Shown here: piece by piece, positions 24,196 through 33,059 of the stretch | How positions within the stretch are numbered: the stretch's first letter is position 1 | Layout: each line of letters begins with the position of its first letter | Source: Rhodopirellula sp. P2 | GTDB lineage: Bacteria; Planctomycetota; Planctomycetia; Pirellulales; Pirellulaceae | NCBI RefSeq assembly: GCF_028768465.1 | Contig: NZ_CP118225.1 | Coordinates: 4,941,001 to 5,005,000 of the forward strand | Direction: 5' to 3' | DNA: 64,000 nucleotides | Position numbers and translations under genes: made by a program | The notes under the pieces: model-generated | Database searches by the model: none | Told to the model about the DNA's origin: nothing | The model's input: only the letters and a program-made list of their open reading frames with translations

Positions 24196-26118
24196 ATGCT
24201 GAAATCTTGGATTGCCGCCGCTTGGGTCGGCTGTTGGTTCCTCTCCCCTGCGTTGCTGGCGGGCGTCTCCGCCGCCGATTCTGACACGTTGCCTCCGCCG
24301 AACATCCTGTGGCTGACCAGTGAAGACAACGGGCCGCAGCTGGGCTGCTACGGTGACGACTATGCCGACACGCCGAACCTGGACAAGCTGGCAACTCACT
24401 CGCTTCGCTACACCAAATGTTGGTCCAACGCCCCCGTGTGTGCACCAGCACGCACCACGTTGATCTCAGGCATGTACGCGACCAGCCTGGGCGGCGAACA
24501 CATGCGAAGCGGCGTCCGCATGCCCCTGGATTTCGAGTACTACCCCACCGCCCTGCGGAAGGCTGGGTACTACTGCACCAACAACTCCAAGACCGATTAC
24601 AACTTCGCCGGTCAGGCCGCGGTCAAGAGCTGGAATGAGTCCAGTGGCAAAGCCCATTTCCGCAACCGCGAGAAGAAAGACCAACCGTTTTTCGCGGTCT
24701 TCAATTTCACGATCAGCCACGAGAGCAAGATCCGCAACGAGCACAAATTGGTTCATGATCCCGACCAAGCCCCTGTGCCCGCGTATCAACCGAACGTTCC
24801 CAAAGTCCGTCGTGACTGGGCCCAGTACTACGATCGTCTGACCGAGATGGACGCGCAGTGCGGCAAGATCCTCCGGCACCTCGAGGAAGATGGTTTGTCC
24901 GATTCGACAATCGTCTTCTATTACGGCGACCACGGCAGCGGCATGCCACGCAGCAAGCGTTGGCCGTACAACTCGGGTTTGCACGTGCCATTCCTGTTGC
25001 ATGTCCCCGAGAAGTACAAGCAGCTCGCGCCCGCCGACTACCAGGCTGGTGGAATCACCGACCGGTTGGTGAGCTTCGTTGACATGGGCCCCACCGCAAT
25101 CAGCTTGGCCGGTGCGAAGCTGCCGACCACGATGCAAGGTGTTCCCTTTGCTGGCCCGCTGAATGGTGAATCGAAAGAATACCTGTTTGGCTATCGCGGC
25201 CGGATGGACGAACGAGTCGACATGGTCCGCAGTTGCACCGATGGCCGCTATGTCTACATCCGCCACTTTCATCCGGAGCGAATTTACTTCGCTTACATCG
25301 ATTACATGTTCCAAACGCCGACGACCTTGGTTTGGAAGAAGATGTTCGATGACGGGGAACTGAACGAAATTCAATCCAAAGTTTGGCAGGTCAAACCGTT
25401 GGAAGAACTGTTCGACTTGGAAGCGGACCCAGACGAGATCAACAACTTGGTCTCCGACCCGGCGCATGCCCAACAGCTGGACACCATGCGGGGTGCCGTT
25501 CGCCAATGGATGAAAACCACAACGGACTTGGGTGTGATCCCAGAAGCAGAAATGCATCGCATGGCCGGCAAACAACCACCTTTTCAGTGGGCTCGATCCA
25601 GCGGTTTGGATTGGAACCACCTGGTCGAGATCGCCTGGGACACGACCACGTCCTGGAACGACCTGGACACTGCGAAGCTGCAAGAACTGCAAACGCTCTG
25701 CGCCAGCAAGTCCAGTTTGGATCGTTACTGGGGTGTTCGCGGATTGACGCTTGCGATCCTCTCACCGAATCAAAAGCTTGACGCGGACAAACTGGCCGTC
25801 GCGTTGGAGTCGCTCGAGCCGATCGCGCGGAAGGACGAATCGCCCATCGTTCGAGCAGCCGCTAGCGAAGGGTTGTTGGTTGCCGGAAGCGATTCGCAAC
25901 GAACGCAGGCGAAGCAGATCTTGATTCAGCTTGCCGACGTCAACCAGGAAGGGCACTTTGTCGCGATGACGGCGCTCAACCTGATCGACAACCACCGCCA
26001 AGCCCTCGACTGGAACGTTCAGCCGCTGCTAAAAAATCTGCCCACAAAAGGCAACGATCCGCCAGTGCGAGCTGAAAAGTACGTCTTCAATCTGCTCCAA
26101 TATCTGTTGGCGCAATAG
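24196..26118 (+). CDS. Secreted sulfatase with C-terminal helical extension
   Basis: ATG 24196 gives a signal peptide (about 1-28, ending AGVSAAD). NILWLTSEDNGPQLGCYGD starts the sulfatase fold, and CAPARTTLISGMY (Cys about 81) is the C-x-P-x-R formylglycine motif. VFYYGDHGSGMPRSKR supplies the later metal-binding Asp-His. The catalytic core (to about 480) resembles the heparan N-sulfatase-like branch. The last 150 residues (QELQTLCASKSSLDRYWGVRGLTLAIL and following) are helical and HEAT-like, a fusion seen in planctomycete sulfatases. The substrate is not known. It starts 73 bases after the exporter gene and lies 27 bases before the bioF-like gene, so the last two are probably co-transcribed. 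Confidence 0.92.
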   Translation: MLKSWIAAAWVGCWFLSPALLAGVSAADSDTLPPPNILWLTSEDNGPQLGCYGDDYADTPNLDKLATHSLRYTKCWSNAPVCAPARTTLISGMYATSLGGEHMRSGVRMPLDFEYYPTALRKAGYYCTNNSKTDYNFAGQAAVKSWNESSGKAHFRNREKKDQPFFAVFNFTISHESKIRNEHKLVHDPDQAPVPAYQPNVPKVRRDWAQYYDRLTEMDAQCGKILRHLEEDGLSDSTIVFYYGDHGSGMPRSKRWPYNSGLHVPFLLHVPEKYKQLAPADYQAGGITDRLVSFVDMGPTAISLAGAKLPTTMQGVPFAGPLNGESKEYLFGYRGRMDERVDMVRSCTDGRYVYIRHFHPERIYFAYIDYMFQTPTTLVWKKMFDDGELNEIQSKVWQVKPLEELFDLEADPDEINNLVSDPAHAQQLDTMRGAVRQWMKTTTDLGVIPEAEMHRMAGKQPPFQWARSSGLDWNHLVEIAWDTTTSWNDLDTAKLQELQTLCASKSSLDRYWGVRGLTLAILSPNQKLDADKLAVALESLEPIARKDESPIVRAAASEGLLVAGSDSQRTQAKQILIQLADVNQEGHFVAMTALNLIDNHRQALDWNVQPLLKNLPTKGNDPPVRAEKYVFNLLQYLLAQ

Positions 26119-26145
26119 GACGTATCTTCCGACAGGAATCCACCG

Positions 26146-27339
26146 ATGTCACTTCAACCGCTTCACGATCGTTTGAAATCCTTCGCCCAAGAGGGTCGCA
26201 CGCGTAAGCTGCACAGCCGAAAGGTCGAAGGCGTTCACGTCGTCGAAGCGGATGGACGTCGGCTGATGAACTTTGGCGGCAACGATTACCTCGGTGTCAT
26301 TGCCGACGAAACACGTGGCTGCGATTTGCAAGCCGCTTATGCAACCCACGGTGCTTCCGCCAGCGCGTTGGTTTGTGGCTGGACACCACGGCACGAAGCG
26401 CTCTCTCGCAGCATCGCTGAACTCGAACAAACCGAATCGGCGGTGGTGTTCCCCTCCGGCTACGCGGCCTGCTCGGGAACCTTGGCAACCTTGCCAAGCG
26501 AAGGCGACTTGATTCTCAGCGATGAACTCAATCATGCCTCCTTGATCGATGGCTGTCGTCTGTCCAAGGCCGAGCGGGTGATCTATCCCCACCGTGACTT
26601 AGACTTTGTCGAACACGTGTTGAGCGATCGCGCCGGCAAAGGCGGTTTGATCTGGATCGTCACCGATGGTGTCTTCAGCATGGATGGGGACGTGGCACCG
26701 TTGCCGCAGCTGGTGGATTTGGCGGAGCGTTTTGGTGCTCACTTGATTGTCGACGAAGCTCATGGGACCGGCGTGCTGGGATCACGCGGCGGCGGTCTCT
26801 GCGACGCGTTTAGTGTTTCCGACCGCGTGAGTGTTCGAATTGGAACGCTCAGCAAAGCGGTCGGCCACCAAGGTGGGTTTGTCGCGGGCCCCCAAGTCGT
26901 GATTGACTTGTTGGTCAACGCCTGTCGATCGTTGATCTTCAGCACCGCGTTGTCGCCGGTCGTCGCCGAAGGCGCTCATCGCGTGATTCAGCGGTTGCCG
27001 CTGTGGCAAGATCGTCGCGACCGGCTCGCCCACATGTCGCGACTGTTTCGCCGCCGCATGAATCGAGAGACCAGTGGTGTCGAAGCGGGAATTCCGATCA
27101 TCCCCTTGGTCATCGGCGACGAAGCCGAAACCATCCGGTGCAGCGAAGCGATGCGTGAAAACGGGTTCTTTGTCCCCGCCATCCGGCCCCCCACGGTCCC
27201 GGCAGGACAATCACGTTTGCGAGTTTCGATCACCTCCGCCCACCGAGACCACGACATCGAATTGCTCGCCGACGTGCTGCATCGGGTCTGTCCCCAGCTG
27301 CAATCTGCCGAACTGGCTTCGGCGAGCGAGCAAGCCTGA
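26146..27339 (+). CDS. bioF: 8-amino-7-oxononanoate synthase / KBL-family PLP enzyme
   Basis: The 397-residue protein has the fold-type-I PLP pattern of alpha-oxoamine synthases: LMNFGGNDYLG near the N-terminus, HGASASALVCGWTP, FPSGYAACSGTLATL, the Asp and His in VDEAHGTGVLG, and the PLP lysine in GTLSKAVGHQGGFVAG (about 237). The reaction expected for BioF is condensation of pimeloyl-ACP or -CoA with alanine in biotin synthesis, in the cytoplasm. Glycine C-acetyltransferase is a close relative and cannot be fully excluded; the GHQGG rather than GAxGG context and the length favour AONS. No other biotin gene is adjacent. The start has a weak ribosome binding site (GACAGGAA). Confidence 0.85.
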   Translation: MSLQPLHDRLKSFAQEGRTRKLHSRKVEGVHVVEADGRRLMNFGGNDYLGVIADETRGCDLQAAYATHGASASALVCGWTPRHEALSRSIAELEQTESAVVFPSGYAACSGTLATLPSEGDLILSDELNHASLIDGCRLSKAERVIYPHRDLDFVEHVLSDRAGKGGLIWIVTDGVFSMDGDVAPLPQLVDLAERFGAHLIVDEAHGTGVLGSRGGGLCDAFSVSDRVSVRIGTLSKAVGHQGGFVAGPQVVIDLLVNACRSLIFSTALSPVVAEGAHRVIQRLPLWQDRRDRLAHMSRLFRRRMNRETSGVEAGIPIIPLVIGDEAETIRCSEAMRENGFFVPAIRPPTVPAGQSRLRVSITSAHRDHDIELLADVLHRVCPQLQSAELASASEQA

Positions 27340-27492
27340 ACCGACGGTTTCGGATCTGAAAGCCCAATCGGGGCAGGAAATGGAGGTCGCTGGCCGCGGG
27401 GAACACCTCGACTTCATCCCCGACTCGGAACTTCATCACTGTCATAAACCCGGGTGGGCAGCTATCATTTGCCCCTGCGAATCTCGCATTTC

Positions 27493-27566
27493 GGGGCTGT
27501 AGCTCAGTTGGTTAGAGCTGGGAACTCATAATTCCTAGGTCGCGGGTTCAAGTCCTGCCAGCCCTA
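27493..27566 (+). tRNA. tRNA with CAU anticodon (elongator Met or Ile2)
   Basis: A full cloverleaf can be drawn: acceptor GGGGCTG with CAGCCCT (one G-T), D-arm GCTC/GAGC with loop AGTTGGTTA, anticodon stem GGGAA/TTCCT around CTCATAA, and T-arm GCGGG/CCTGC around TTCAAGT. The CCA end is not encoded. The variable and T-arm bases (GGTCG, TTCAAGT) resemble lysidine-type tRNA-Ile2 somewhat, so the amino acid cannot be fixed from the anticodon alone. Confidence 0.9.
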
Positions 27567-27589
27567 CCTTTTCTTTTGCTCGCCCTCTC

Positions 27590-28780
27590 ATGCCACGCCA
27601 ACCCTCGTCCTCCAAATCCAAACGTCCCTCGTCTTCTTCCAAAGACCAGTCGACGTCCTCGGCAAAACGAATCAACCAATTGCTCGCGTCCGCTGGCTTT
27701 GGCAGCCGGAGGCAATGCGAAGAATTGATTCGTGAAGGACGCGTGGATGTGGACGACGAAACGATCACGGAATTGGGAACCACCGTCGACCCGAACGTCC
27801 AAAAAGTACGTGTCGATGGGAACTACCTGCGTCCCCAAAAGCTGGTGTATTACGTCGTCAACAAACCCGTTGGCATTGTGACCACCAACCGAGACCCCCG
27901 CGGTCGCCCTCGGGTGATCGACTTGGTGCCGCCGACCGAACGCGTCTTCCCCGTCGGCCGCCTGGATTTGTCCAGTGAAGGCCTGATCTTGCTGACCAAC
28001 GATGGTGACTTGGCCCAAAAACTCGCTCACCCCAAATTTGGGATTCAAAAGGTCTACCGGGTCATCGTTGCGGGCGAGGTCCGCGGTGAAACGATGAAGA
28101 AGATGCGGGAAGGCATGTACATTGCCGAAGGCTTTGTCCAAGTCGACGGTGCCAAGATCATCAAGGCTCGCTCCAAAGCCACCGAGATGGAAATTCGGCT
28201 GAAAGAAGGCAAGAACCGCGAAATCCGTCGGATTCTGGCTCGACTCGGCCACAAGGTTCAACAACTCCGACGTGTCGCAATCGGCCCTTTGAAATTGGGC
28301 GACGTGCCTCGTGGTGCCTATCGCAAACTCACACGAGACGAAGTCGACAAGTTGCGTCGCAGCATCGACGCGGCCGAAAAGGCGGAACAAGCGGCCCCAC
28401 CAGTCCGCCCCAATTCGAAGCAGTCGATCAAACGACGCCCCGGTGGTGCCAACCGCAATGTCGCGTCCCAAGGAACCGGGGCTCGCCCCGCAACCAAGGG
28501 CGTCCGAAAGGCCGTCAAAAAGAGTCGCTCAACCGACACGCGGGTCAAAGCGACCGCCCCGAGGACCTCCAAGGCAGTCAAAAAGCCAACGACCTCGAGT
28601 GGCGGTTCGACCGGCACCATCATCGGTGCCGATCCACCCAAAGCGTCCCGCGCCAAAGCCGAACGCGGATCCAACCCGGACATCATCCGCAAACGAACCG
28701 CTGGCAAGAAACCCAGCACAAGACCTGGCGGCGTGAAGAAAGGCCGCGGCAAAGCATCTCGCCGCGGCGGTCGTTCGTGA
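27590..28780 (+). CDS. rluB: rRNA pseudouridine synthase (RsuA/RluB family) with long basic tail
   Basis: A Ser/Lys-rich leader of about 20 residues is followed by an S4 RNA-binding domain (KRINQLLASAGFGSRRQCEELIREGRV) and the RsuA-type catalytic domain with GRLDLSSEGLILLTNDG (catalytic Asp about 125) and KVYRVIVAG. The enzyme turns a uridine of 23S (or 16S) rRNA into pseudouridine; RluB is the best fit by length of the core. The last 150 residues are a low-complexity Lys, Arg, Pro and Ala-rich tail (KAVKKSRS, GRGKASRRGGRS), probably disordered and RNA-binding. The gene begins 24 bases after the tRNA. The ATG at 27590 gives the only sensible start. Confidence 0.88.
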   Translation: MPRQPSSSKSKRPSSSSKDQSTSSAKRINQLLASAGFGSRRQCEELIREGRVDVDDETITELGTTVDPNVQKVRVDGNYLRPQKLVYYVVNKPVGIVTTNRDPRGRPRVIDLVPPTERVFPVGRLDLSSEGLILLTNDGDLAQKLAHPKFGIQKVYRVIVAGEVRGETMKKMREGMYIAEGFVQVDGAKIIKARSKATEMEIRLKEGKNREIRRILARLGHKVQQLRRVAIGPLKLGDVPRGAYRKLTRDEVDKLRRSIDAAEKAEQAAPPVRPNSKQSIKRRPGGANRNVASQGTGARPATKGVRKAVKKSRSTDTRVKATAPRTSKAVKKPTTSSGGSTGTIIGADPPKASRAKAERGSNPDIIRKRTAGKKPSTRPGGVKKGRGKASRRGGRS

Positions 28781-29232
28781 CCACGGCGAATGCTTGGGTT
28801 GGGTGACCGCAGGGCGGACTTCCAAGTCCGTTCTCCCCCAGAGGCCATGCTGCGACGGGATGCCGTTCGTCAGCGGTTTTCCACCCGGTGCACCTCTCCC
28901 GAAACGAAGTTTTGGGGGAGGTCCAGCGATGCCATACAGGCGCACGCGAGGGTGAGAGCTGGGCATGGGGAGGCGGCGCGGATTGCCTTCCCCCGGAAAT
29001 CTCGCTGAACGCTCGCTTTCCGCCCCCTCCCGCGTCTCGCGGGCGGGGTTCTTCAGGGCATTGCCAGCACGACACTTGTTCCCAGGCTCTGCCTGGGAAC
29101 ACACTGTCTTGGAGGCTCCGCCTCCGGATTCTGTCTCAGCAGGCGGAGCCTGCCGTGCATTGCGTTCCCAGGCTCTGCCTGGGAACGAGCAAAAGCCTCA
29201 CGACCTCTTCCCGCCGGAGGAAACACACGATC
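28781..29232. other. Repeat-filled intergenic region
   Basis: No gene is supported. The first part (28795-29050) is a recurrent planctomycete spacer type (TTCTCCCCCAGAG, GGTCCAGCGATGCCATACAG and TTCCCCCGG), and the second part is the palindrome cluster at 29078-29186. Long open frames on either strand are products of the GC-rich repeats. Confidence 0.6.
29078..29186. repeat. Nested palindrome cluster (GTTCCCAGG type)
   Basis: Two identical 23-base palindromes, GTTCCCAGGC-tct-GCCTGGGAAC, lie at 29078-29100 and 29164-29186. Between them are two further palindromes of a second type, GGAGGC-tcc-GCCTCC and GCAGGC-gga-GCCTGC. The symmetric order suggests a unit that is mobile or expands as a whole. 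Confidence 0.85.
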
Positions 29233-29565
29233 TCAAAGGTCGTCGTCTTCGCCCAGCATTCCAATCGAGGAGAGCAATTCGCTCATCTCGGCGGCGGCGT
29301 GAGAATCGTTTTGCGCTCGCGCCTGTTCGATTCCGTCACGCAGAATCGCGCGAGCCTCGTCGACCCGTCCGAGATCAACCAACTGCTGCGCGGCCATGAA
29401 AAACGCGGGAACGTAAGGCGGGGTGTCGGTGAACAACTCTCGCAGTTTCACCAAACTCGTTTCATGCTCGCCTTCGGATCGATGTTCCATCGCCAAGGAA
29501 TATCGCAAGAACGTGTCGGTGGGATCGTCCGCCAACATGGCTTCAATTTTTTCGCGTCGAGACAT
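29233..29565 (-). CDS. Small TPR protein
   Basis: The 110-residue product is all helical and carries two to three tetratricopeptide-like units: DTFLRYSLAMEHRSEGEHETSLVKLRELF, then YVPAFFMAAQQLVDLGRVDEARAILRDGIEQA, then a capping helix AAEMSELLSS and an acidic tail EDDDL. TPR proteins mediate protein contacts; there is no catalytic motif and no export signal. The ATG at 29565 starts MSRREKIEAML. Upstream on the same strand no partner gene is clear. The gene is divergent from the large secreted protein at 29777. Confidence 0.85.
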   Translation of the reverse strand: MSRREKIEAMLADDPTDTFLRYSLAMEHRSEGEHETSLVKLRELFTDTPPYVPAFFMAAQQLVDLGRVDEARAILRDGIEQARAQNDSHAAAEMSELLSSIGMLGEDDDL

Positions 29566-29776
29566 GAAACTCCATCGCTCGAAAGGGTGGCAAAGCTCGA
29601 AACACCGATCGCGACCGGTGCTTCTTTGGGGGGATCAAACCGCCCGTCGTCATAAATGACACAGGCCGAATTTTCGTCCAAACCGTCATCGTCGTTCAAA
29701 TTCATTCAGCACGGAATACCCAAACAGCCGATACCACGATCGAATCACCCTTTCGTGTCACGAGACGAGTACAAAA

Positions 29777-32700
29777 ATGTCGCGCGGTCTTTGTCAACTC
29801 ATCACGCAATTGGCGTCACCACGCCGTCGCTTGCCGGTCATCATGGCCGCAGCGATGTTCGCGGCGTCCTTCAACGTCGGCCCGACGCCATGGACCTCCT
29901 CGGAGGCAAATCGCGTCGCAGCCCAAGAAACCACCGAGAACTCTGAGATCCAACAGGTTGTCGGGAAACAGCTCAGCGGACGCGGGACATCCCGTGGCGG
30001 TCTGTTCAGTGCCTTTGGCTCTGGATCTCAGACGTCCACGCGTTCGTCCAGCAACGGATTGCTTGGCAATCTGTTCGGCGGCAGCGGCTCGTCGTCCTCC
30101 AGTTCCAGCAACAGCGGTCGCACCGCGACCCCGGTCAACAATGACCGCAACGTTGATTGGAGCGGCATTCCGACGCACCGCAGTCAGGCCACCAGCACCG
30201 CTCCAAGCAACAGCAGTGGACCGGCACCTTTGCGTGACCCCAACGCGACTTCGCGTGTGGCTCAGCAGCCGAGTTCGCAACCAACCTCGCGGGTGCCGCA
30301 GCCACCCAAGATGGAAACCTCGATCACGCGTACCGCTCCCTCGACACCGATTCGCGTGGAAAGCAAATCGACTCCCGTCCCAGTCGTCCGCAGCACGCCC
30401 ATTGCGATTTCACCTGTCAGAACCGAACCGGTCGAAATCATCCCGAAGGTTTCACGCCGAATCCTGAAGGTTGAAACAGAACCCACGATGGAAGAATTGT
30501 CTTCCACCGAATCGTCACGACGTCGCCAACCGGCCGTCGTTGCCAAGACGGAACCGAAACCCGTTCCGACCAAAACCCCTTCGGTCGATGTCGCCAAGGC
30601 AGAACCCAAGCCCCAGCCAAAACCAGTCGCCAAGCCGGCGGCACCGGTTGAGAAGGAAGCACCCAAGGTGGCCTCAAAACCGGCTCCTGCTCCGGCCCCG
30701 GCGGCGATCGCCCAAACAGCACCGGTTGCCAAGCCGGCACCTGTCGCACCGGCAAAACCCGTCCAAGCACCCGCAGCGGCCAAACCACCTGAAACCATTG
30801 CTCAAAGCCAACCGGTGACAACCCCGGCACCGGCTCCGCAACGGATCAGCCAACTGGTCCCACCCCAGAGCGTCGCTCTGGCACCGATCCAAGCTCCCGC
30901 GCCGGCCGTGCCTGCACCGATCGCGACACCTGCCAAGACGGCGTCGTCATCGATCACGCTGGGAGAAGCTCGTCAGGCACCTGCAGCAACGCAACCCAAC
31001 GATTCCTTCGTGGCTGCCAACTCGCGTCCAGAGCCTCCACGCCAGCCAGTGGCAGTCCCCAGCGAAGCACCCACCAAGATGCAAACCTTTGGTGGTGGCC
31101 GAGCTGACACCCGACCATCTGGCTCGCTTTCCGCCAGCGGAGCAACCGACATTGCGTTGCGTCCCATCAGCGATCGCTTGCCTGTCGGTGCCGCAGATCA
31201 AACGGCTGAATCCGCCTTGGGTCAACCACAGTCGGCATGGCACAACTCCAACGGTGTTTCCCACGATCAGTTCCAACCGCGTGATCCGTTCCAGGCTCAA
31301 TCGTCGGTGCCGGCACGATCGATTTCCGGCCCAGCCGCCAACGCTGGCCCGAACCACCCCGATTACCCCAACACGATGCGTGGAACAACGCCGGCTCCGG
31401 CTGTCCAGTCGGCCAAGGCCGTGCCAGCGTCGTCGACGTCCAGTGAGCTGCCCGGAATCCGGGTCATCACGGCCGGCCCTAAGAAGGTCATGATCCGCCA
31501 AACGCATCCCTACGAAATTCGTGTCGAGAATCGTGGCAACGTTGACGCCGAAGGTCTGGTCATTCGCGCCTACATCCCGGATTGGGCCGATGTGGTGGGC
31601 CAACAAGCCAGTCGTGGCGACGTGGCAGGATCGACTGAAAACAGTGTTCGTCAGCTGAACTGGCGAATCGAACACCTGGCAGCCGGCCAGTCCGAACGCA
31701 TGCTTGTTCGCCTGAAAGCCGCTCGCAGCGGGACCCACGACCTGAACGTCGACTGGACCATTGCTCCACAACAGGAACGCATGCAGGTCGAAGTCCAAGA
31801 ACCAGAACTCGCGCTCACCATCGATGGTCCCGATGAAGTCATCTATGGCCAATCGAAGACTTACACCATCCGAGTGTTGAATCCCGGCGACGGAGTGGCA
31901 CCCAACGTTGTGTTCACATTGTCACCTGAATCCAGCACGCCGCAAAGCCAACGCATCGGCGACATCCCATCGGGCAAAGAAGCTCAATTCGAAGTTGAGT
32001 TGACCGCGCAAGATTTGGGGGACCTGAAGATTCACGGGTTGGCCAGCGGAGATCTGGAATTGAAGGCCGAAGCTGACAAAAACGTTCGCGTTTTGGCGGC
32101 TGATCTGGAAGCCGTTTTGACGGGTCCGGAACTCAAGTATCAAAACACGGATGCGATGTACCAATTGGAACTGACCAACCATGGCACCACCGCCAGTGAC
32201 GATGTCTTGGCAACTCTCACCTTGCCAATGGGCGTCACCTACATCGGTGGCATGGAAGGCGCGTCGTTGATCGACAACCAACTGCGCTGGAAAATCGCCT
32301 CGTTGACCCCAGGTGCTCGTCGCAACTATCAGTTCCAGTGCCGTCTCGACGCCACCGGGCAACATGAATTCACGTTCAAGTGCAAAGGCAGTGCGGCGGG
32401 GCAAACCGGCGTCGCCTTGACGACCAACGTGGAAGCCATCGCTGACTTGGTTCTGTCGATCGAAGACCCGTCCGCACCCGCTCCGGTTGGGCAAGACGTC
32501 ACCTATCAAATTGTGATTCGCAACCGTGGCAGCAAACCGGCCACCGACGTGCGTGCGATCGCTCAGTTCAGCCACGGCATCGAACCTCAGCAGTTGCTGG
32601 GCAACGATGGAAAGGTCATCACCGGTCAGGTGCTGATCAATCCCATCGCTCGGATCGACGCGGGCGAAGAAGTTCGCATGAAAATCGTTGCCAAGGCAGC

Positions 32701-32854
32701 CGAGGGCGGGCACCATCGCTTCCGCACCGAAGTCCGCAGCGGCGACACCATTTTGGTTGCCGAAGAGGCGACGCACTACATGAACGCTCGCAACGAGCGG
32801 ATCAGCCGCCGCAGCGGCCCCGGTGGCAACGAGTTCTCCTTGCCACTGCGTTGA
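29777..32854 (+). CDS. Large secreted protein: Pro/Ala-rich region plus DUF11-like repeats
   Basis: The 1025-residue protein has an N-terminal export signal (RRLPVIMAAAMFAASFNV), a Gly/Ser-rich segment (SSNGLLGNLFGGSGSS, about 90-110) and a very long low-complexity region rich in Pro, Ala, Lys and Val (about 130-530). The C-terminal half holds about four repeated beta domains of the DUF11/CARDB kind. Each opens with a phrase such as VENRGNVDAEGLVIRAYIP, VLNPGDGVAPNVVFTLSP, LTNHGTTASDDVLATLTLP or IRNRGSKPATDVRAIAQF. These domains are adhesive or structural in cell-surface proteins; the rich linker would span the wall or envelope. Function beyond that is unknown. A strong terminator follows. 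Confidence 0.85.
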   Translation: MSRGLCQLITQLASPRRRLPVIMAAAMFAASFNVGPTPWTSSEANRVAAQETTENSEIQQVVGKQLSGRGTSRGGLFSAFGSGSQTSTRSSSNGLLGNLFGGSGSSSSSSSNSGRTATPVNNDRNVDWSGIPTHRSQATSTAPSNSSGPAPLRDPNATSRVAQQPSSQPTSRVPQPPKMETSITRTAPSTPIRVESKSTPVPVVRSTPIAISPVRTEPVEIIPKVSRRILKVETEPTMEELSSTESSRRRQPAVVAKTEPKPVPTKTPSVDVAKAEPKPQPKPVAKPAAPVEKEAPKVASKPAPAPAPAAIAQTAPVAKPAPVAPAKPVQAPAAAKPPETIAQSQPVTTPAPAPQRISQLVPPQSVALAPIQAPAPAVPAPIATPAKTASSSITLGEARQAPAATQPNDSFVAANSRPEPPRQPVAVPSEAPTKMQTFGGGRADTRPSGSLSASGATDIALRPISDRLPVGAADQTAESALGQPQSAWHNSNGVSHDQFQPRDPFQAQSSVPARSISGPAANAGPNHPDYPNTMRGTTPAPAVQSAKAVPASSTSSELPGIRVITAGPKKVMIRQTHPYEIRVENRGNVDAEGLVIRAYIPDWADVVGQQASRGDVAGSTENSVRQLNWRIEHLAAGQSERMLVRLKAARSGTHDLNVDWTIAPQQERMQVEVQEPELALTIDGPDEVIYGQSKTYTIRVLNPGDGVAPNVVFTLSPESSTPQSQRIGDIPSGKEAQFEVELTAQDLGDLKIHGLASGDLELKAEADKNVRVLAADLEAVLTGPELKYQNTDAMYQLELTNHGTTASDDVLATLTLPMGVTYIGGMEGASLIDNQLRWKIASLTPGARRNYQFQCRLDATGQHEFTFKCKGSAAGQTGVALTTNVEAIADLVLSIEDPSAPAPVGQDVTYQIVIRNRGSKPATDVRAIAQFSHGIEPQQLLGNDGKVITGQVLINPIARIDAGEEVRMKIVAKAAEGGHHRFRTEVRSGDTILVAEEATHYMNARNERISRRSGPGGNEFSLPLR

Positions 32855-32972
32855 TGTGACCCTGACTGTTCGCATTGCGACTCGCCCTTTGGTCACTCCA
32901 GGGTGATTCCGAGACCGAAGGAACGGGACGCAAGCAGCAGTCGAATTGGCGGGAACGTCTGATAATCAATCC

Positions 32973-33012
32973 AAAGGCGGCGTGATGGGAAACCAACACG
33001 CCGCCTTTTTTT
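32973..33012 (+). terminator. Rho-independent terminator
   Basis: AAAGGCGGCGTG pairs exactly with CACGCCGCCTTT across a 12-base loop, and the right arm continues into a run of T. It closes the DUF11-like protein gene. Confidence 0.9.
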
Positions 33013-33059
33013 GATAATTCATCCTTTTCCCAGCGAGGGGTTTGAGTGAAAATGGCCGC

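Noticed and set aside
28529-29104. Minus-strand ORFs of 139-191 residues
   Set aside because: They are the antisense of the basic tail of the pseudouridine synthase plus repeat sequence.
29078-29186. CRISPR-like array
   Set aside because: There are only two identical repeats, they are perfect palindromes, and the spacer is itself palindromic.
29448-29705. Minus-strand ORF overlapping the TPR gene
   Set aside because: The first residues look plausible (MNLNDDDGLDENS), but the rest is the TPR gene in another frame.
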